The notes below the pieces were generated by a model. The model was not told the DNA's origin, searched no databases, and was given only the letters and a program-made list of their open reading frames with translations. A stretch of 64,000 nucleotides of DNA from Rhexocercosporidium sp. MPI-PUGE-AT-0058. Taxonomy: Eukaryota; Ascomycota; Leotiomycetes; Helotiales. Below are positions 59,298 through 64,000 of the stretch, in pieces. The position numbers and the translations under genes were made by a program. The first letter of the stretch is position 1, and every line of letters begins with the position of its first letter. The stretch lies in assembly GCA_020746875.1 (NCBI GenBank), contig JAGTJL010000021.1:930001-994000 (forward strand), written 5' to 3'.

Positions 59298-59411
59298 AAT
59301 GAAATTGCTCCTTCTGATGTGAACCTGGACGACGGGATGAGATGGGAAGGGGAAGGGGGGGGTTGGGCCTGCTGGAGAGATTGTTTGGGGGCTGTGGCTG
59401 CAGGCGCGAAG

Positions 59412-59475
59412 GCAGGTCTGGTCTGGTCTGGTCTGGTTCTGATCCTGATCCTAGTCCTGGTCCTGGTCGCAGCAG
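59412..59475 (+). repeat. GGTCT / GATCCT degenerate short tandem repeats
   Basis: Tandem GGTCT units followed by GATCCT/GGTCCT units. Long minus-strand frames over this area (59062..59845) are Pro/Ser-rich low-complexity translations, not genes. Confidence 0.75.
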
Positions 59476-62180
59476 TGGTTGACAGGAGGTGGAGGTTGAG
59501 GTGGAGGTTGAGGTCGGAGGTTGAGGTCGGAGGTCCGTAGAGAGGTGGTAGGTAGTAGGTAGGTAGGTAGTTAGAGAATCGAAGTGGAAAGGAGGAGACT
59601 GAGACTGTCGGATATCTTCTAGAGGCGAAAGTGAAAGGTGCTTGCTTCTCCTCTCTCTGTCCGGTATCTCGATTATGACGCGCGCGCGGATATTCGGTCT
59701 CGGGTCCCCCTGGCGCAAGTTTCTCTCCCTCTCTCTCTGTCTCTGTATTATCTGGTGTGTGCAGAGTGGGCGTGGGCGAGGGTGTGGGCTGGCCGCTGAC
59801 TGCTGGAGAAGGCTGGACTGCGCTGGCTCTGGTCAACACAAACAAACCTTCCTTCCGACTCTTCTTTCTGGCTGCACACTCTGCTCTGCTTCTTACCCAA
59901 AAGCCTGTTGCGACGTGCTTTGCGGTGCGGTGCTGTGCTGTGCTGTGCTGTTTATCTAGATGCTCTCTAGCAGGGCAGGCTGGGTTGGCTTGGCTATGCC
60001 GTAATCACCAAAGGCGAATTGTCGCCGGCAGCTGGACCTGACTGACTGGTGTAGTCGGAGGTTGGCTGGCTGAGGATGGCGATACTGCGGCGCAACTAAA
60101 GCGAGCAAGATAGATGGGTAGTTGCAAAGGGAGAATTTGCCACCAAGGATCGCGATTGCGCAATTCTCAAATCTCCAACAGAAAAATGTACAAGAAGATC
60201 CAAAGCTGGAGTTGAAGTCGCGACACGGGGGAGCAGGGCAGAGTCGCGATGGGATGGGGATGTTTTATTTGTCTAGACCTGGGAGGAGGGGCGTCTAACG
60301 AGGAAACGAGGAAACGTGCTCTGGAGTTGGCCGTTGGCGGCTGGAGAGCTGGCGACTAAATTCGTCTAGCACAGGGGAAGGAGAGAGTGAAATGAATTGT
60401 CTGCAGATCCGGAGTGCGGCAAGATGTCTAGATCAACATTGTTTAAAAGGGCGAATTTGACTGAAGCTATTCATTCCATCACAGTCCTTTCTGAGGTGAT
60501 GTTCATGGGTGAGTGAGGGGCAATCGTCTTTGATAAGGAGGGAGGGGTACCAGTATGGATGGATTGCACACGTGAGACATTGGCATGGCCAGCAACATCA
60601 ACGTGGAATAAATACATAAGAATTTGCATGGATTCTATCGTCTGTCTACCAATGTGTAAATCCTAGAAGAGCGTCTAAAAATACCAAGACAACATAAACT
60701 AGATCACAAAATAGAGTTTGGTTTACGAGATCGATGATGATGATGTAGTACTTCCCTAGCCTCCCTCCCCTCATTCACTCAAAACAAGCTTACCTGAGAT
60801 CTGGAGTGGCTGGCTGACTCAGCCTCTGCCAATAAACCACCAGAAACCACGCCAGCTTTTCCCTGCCCTGCCTCTCCAACTTGAGCATCAAAATGATGTA
60901 AAATATGTCTTTCGTCTCTCCATCGATTTGATATTGAGCATCCAATATCTTTTCGCAATTGCAAGCACAACTGCACAGTGGCTTCTACCAGATCATGCCT
61001 TGCTGCACAGCTGGCACTGCATGCATATCGACGAAAGGTTATTCCCCTGTCTCTGGTTGCCCGGATCATCTGCGATGCTGCACGAGTGTGCTGTGCCTGA
61101 CTGTACGCCTTGGATTCGATTGGGTGCGAATGGACGAGCTGCATGGCTTCTAGAATTTTCTGGTCCTGGGCGCTGCAAATTGGAAGAACGTGCCAATGTT
61201 CTGTACTTGGGATGTTTGGTGTTACTCATGTCAGGTTTGATGGATTGTACGTTTCGATTTTTTGTATTGGGGTCATTCGGAAGTCCGGACGAAAGAAAAA
61301 TTTCTACTTTCATGAGATGTTCTGCCCTTCTTTGGTGAAGAGTATATTTGGTATCCGCAGATTTTCTCTACTTCATCCTCTGCCTCTAGGGCTGCTTGAA
61401 ATTGACGATGTGCCAAAGGCTCACTTGACTAGGCATGGCTGGTAGTCAGTCCTATTTCATTGTCCTTTGAATCTGCAAGAAGTCTTTGGCTATGTCCTCA
61501 ATGTATTTACGCTTAACAGGTCTAAATAAGTCGAAATGTATTCCTGTAGGTGTATATTTATAAGCACCGAGAGAGTGGAAGCATTCCTCTCTCAAGCTTC
61601 ATTTCCATCGTCTGCTCGATACCCTCCCTGAAATATTAGTGTATAAAGAAGCAGTGGCCAGAGAATTCTTGAACGTGCTTGCCTAGACTGGGTGCTTCGT
61701 GATGCCGGGAAGGTACCTCCTTCCTCGTGCTCATGAGTATCCCTTAGCCAGGTAACATCCAGTATATTCCAGTCCGAACAGCACGCTCATGGCTACGCCA
61801 AAGACGACCAAGACAACCCCCCACCCTCTCACGGCACTGACTTCAAGAGTTACGAAGACGAGTACAATCTCATCCGAGTACTGAGGCAAGCCATCCATGG
61901 ACTCGGCCACAACAAGAATATCCCAGTACCATGACCTAAATATCATCCAAGGCCGCCGCCAGTACCGAGCAAACTCGTTGTTAAGCTTCGCTACCCTCTA
62001 TCTCAAGCTCGTGGTTCGCGTAGCGCCGAAAGTATCCAAAATTCGTAGGGCACGGTAGCTGCGGCTCTGTACATGATACTGGCACACTTGTTGGGTATGC
62101 CAATTCGCTTGTTACTGAGCGAACCCGGAATCTGCGGGTACGAAAAGGCCCACTAAAACCTCCAAGTCAATATAGGCCTA

Positions 62181-62425
62181 CTATCACTAGAAGATATCAA
62201 CAGATTCCTACTACCTTGTCCAACAGAGCTCCATCGAGGCTGAAGTGGCGCGCTTCTCCTCACACAATACAGACCTTCTGTCGTTGAAAGATATCAAAAC
62301 TTTCCTGCTATCTTACCTGGCAAACTTCCATCGAGGCCTAACTTTCGCCCAATTCTCCCAGACAATACGGACTTTCTGTCGTTGAAAGATATCGAATTCT
62401 TCCTGGTCTCATGCTAGGTACGGCC
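62181..62425 (+). repeat. degenerate 97-98-bp tandem repeat, 2.5 copies
   Basis: Units start at 62181, 62278 and 62376 with the shared core CTGTCGTTGAAAGATATC (first copy CTATCACTAGAAGATATC). Units 1 and 2 also share CATCGAGGC and ACAATAC(A/G)GAC. Translated, each core reads LSL(K/E)DI followed by a hydrophobic patch, but unit lengths are not multiples of three, so the frame changes between copies. Confidence 0.65.
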
Positions 62426-62898
62426 ACACAACTACCAACTCTTCTTGGACATGGCTCTAGCTCAGTAGTCGATCACAACAAGCCCGGTGACGCTCAAAGA
62501 AGTCAAACCGTTGCTAGTAGCTTGACCAGTGACAATGCGCCGATTCGCAATAAGTTCGAAACTCCTACCGGACATGATAGATCTCAGTTCATCGAAGGAG
62601 TTCAAGCTATACCCGAGAAGTCAATCCTGGCATAGTTCAAGTGGACAAAGTCTCCGGGTTGCAGAAAACTCCAAACCAGCCCCAAATGATCCTTCCGTGG
62701 GCCTAGATTGTTTTTAGCGCAGCATCGCATTACCCATTCTGACACTTACCTCCCGAATCGATGGCCCCTTTCCACGACTTGAACAAGGCAAACATTATGT
62801 CTTTCCTTCTACGAGTACGTTACCATCTGACATGTACCCCCTCACCGAGAGTTCCTTTACCCCTCCTCCACCCCAAAACAATATTGAACCCCAGTCCA

Positions 62899-63648
62899 GT
62901 ATATTGCCGATAGTTGACTTTCTGCAATATTCTACTACTACGAGACGGCACCATATTTCGAGGGCTATGCTTTCGCATCATGAACATACTACGATGGATG
63001 GAATACCTCAAGTCGGTCCGATGTGGAAAAGCGGAAGAGGTATAAACAAGCCGCCAGGCAATTTATCACGAAAAAATCGCCTTCATCGACTTCTAGTGCG
63101 GCATGGCAGCATCTCCAGAAGAAAATCGCCAGCAGAAGCTGTAGAGTACCGGTGACAGCAAACTGATCTATGCCATTGAGGGTGACAATGTGCTGGGAAT
63201 AGGACGTTCAGTGGAAGATGCGACAAATGACTTGGAGTCAGGCGCCACACAACACTGGGAACAGAAACTCTTCGGAAAAGCTTTCATGGCCGCCAGGACA
63301 AGAGCGAGGGTGCGGATTGACCTCAAGGTTTCCATTGGGGACTGGATTTCTCCAAAAGTGGAAGCGCTTCTCATCTCTTTCAAATTGGGTTACCTCAGCT
63401 AGACTTTACACGGGGCAGTCATCTCCAATGTCCATAATTGTCGTGGTAAAGATCATCAAGCCTATATCGACGGGCAAGTTAAACATACTATAGGAGCTCG
63501 ACAACATCCCGAATAATCATATTATGAGATGATCCGTTGATCAGAGAGAGTGTCTTGGGTCAAAGTGAGGTATGGTTCTCCTAGACGAATGGTTGACGTA
63601 GAATATGACAGATGGGACAGGCGATCAGAATGTGATCTAGAAGATTAA
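62899..63648 (+). pseudogene. probable gene relic with about seven stops, unknown
   Basis: One plus-strand frame reads as plausible protein for about 250 codons if nonsense codons are ignored: LLLRDGTIFRGLCFRIMNIL, RQAIYHEKIAFIDF, GDSKLIYAIEGDNVLGIGRS, EQKLFGKAFMAARTRARVRI, HQAYIDGQVKHTIGA and VDVEYDRWDRRSECDLED. Stops are TAG/TAA/TGA, mostly in Gln-, Arg- or Trp-compatible contexts; the best open part is 63190..63402. A competing 107-codon frame (62832..63155) overlaps the first third, so the left boundary is doubtful. No family recognised. Confidence 0.35.
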
Positions 63649-64000
63649 TATTATATCATGTCTACATTACATGACATTTGTCTACTCTCTCGCATTACCT
63701 TTATCCCCCCGCTTTACCATCGATTCACCAAATTGAATCACGAGCACAGTGCTCTAGAAAGACTCGAAGAAGCTGATCTTCAATCACGAGAGGAGAATGA
63801 GCCAGTCACATGTTTCATTCTTGCCTTCCATTTTTCTGTATTTGCTGTTTCTAGGTCTCGCTGTTGTGAAAAAAAAGCTGTTCATTGTTGTTCATAGAAT
63901 TGAGTGCGGCGAGAGTGCGAAACCCAGAATACCACTTCAACGCCTGCGTTGCCAGCATACGAGTATGAAGGGACTTTGAGATCCACCGCGTTGGCTCGCC
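63649..64000. other. right edge, nothing recognised
   Basis: Two overlapping short plus-strand frames without domains; T-rich around 63830-63880. Confidence 0.4.

Larger units (their letters stand above)
59160..62180. other. long intergenic region, nothing recognised
   Basis: Upstream region of SRPK, with low-complexity tracts to about 60000 (including GCTGT repeats near 59935) and then ordinary DNA. Frames such as 60928..61338 (+) and 60779..61144 (-) overlap one another and show no domain. 61770-61930 on plus has a coding-like fragment (HGYAKDDQDNPPPSHGTDFK, EDEYNLIRVLRQAIHGLGHN) ending in a stop; it may belong to the relic further right. Confidence 0.35.

Overview
The window is nuclear DNA of a filamentous ascomycete (Pezizomycotina). 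The coding sequence is near 50% GC. Introns are short (47-168 bp) with GTAAGT/GTACGT/GTATGT donors and CTAAC-type branch sites. The conserved genes are typical of this group: EMC1, IWS1/SPN1, the BRR6/BRL1 nuclear envelope protein, SR protein kinase and RNA 3'-phosphate cyclase. Two very AT-rich blocks carry dense C-to-T / G-to-A damage of the repeat-induced point mutation (RIP) kind, which only filamentous fungi are known to make. A helotialean (Leotiomycetes) source with AT isochores is plausible, but I cannot prove it from this window.

Layout. 0-5.3 kb: a RIP-killed Tc1/mariner (pogo-like) DNA transposon (759-3209, TA target duplication) sits at the 3' end of a broken SET-domain gene, which itself abuts a broken class I methyltransferase gene. 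6-13 kb: a possible tiny two-exon gene, then EMC1 and a DUF1989 gene. 14-20 kb: a BTB/F-box-like protein gene diverges from the RNA cyclase gene, which converges on a frame-broken short-chain dehydrogenase. 21-33 kb: a gene relic hidden by about nine nonsense codons, an unknown gene, a GNAT acetyltransferase, a Ser-rich single-pass membrane protein, and a flavin-reductase-like pseudogene. 33.3-40.2 kb: a full-length RIP-degraded Ty3/Gypsy chromovirus with 189-bp LTRs and a perfect 5-bp target duplication (GCATG), carrying an extra antisense reading frame between pol and the 3' LTR. 40.7-51.4 kb: accessory-looking genes (a small membrane protein with a GC-AG intron, secreted-type cysteine-rich proteins, a fungal-specific three-exon gene, an ICMT-like methyltransferase, a four-span membrane protein). 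52.8-59.2 kb: a compact housekeeping cluster, IWS1 and BRR6/BRL1 sharing a 279-bp divergent promoter and SRPK facing BRR6. 59.2-64 kb: a G-rich tract, low-complexity DNA, a degenerate 97-98-bp tandem repeat and a probable gene relic.

The housekeeping genes act in ER membrane-protein insertion (EMC1), transcription elongation (IWS1), nuclear pore and envelope biogenesis (BRR6/BRL1), splicing control (SRPK) and RNA end processing (RTCA). They are not a pathway cluster. I see no secondary-metabolite cluster, CRISPR array, rRNA or convincing tRNA. The least familiar items are the extra reading frames inside the two RIP-damaged transposons and the relics visible only when nonsense codons are read through. 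All exon joins were worked out by eye; phase arithmetic closes for every multi-exon gene given as CDS.
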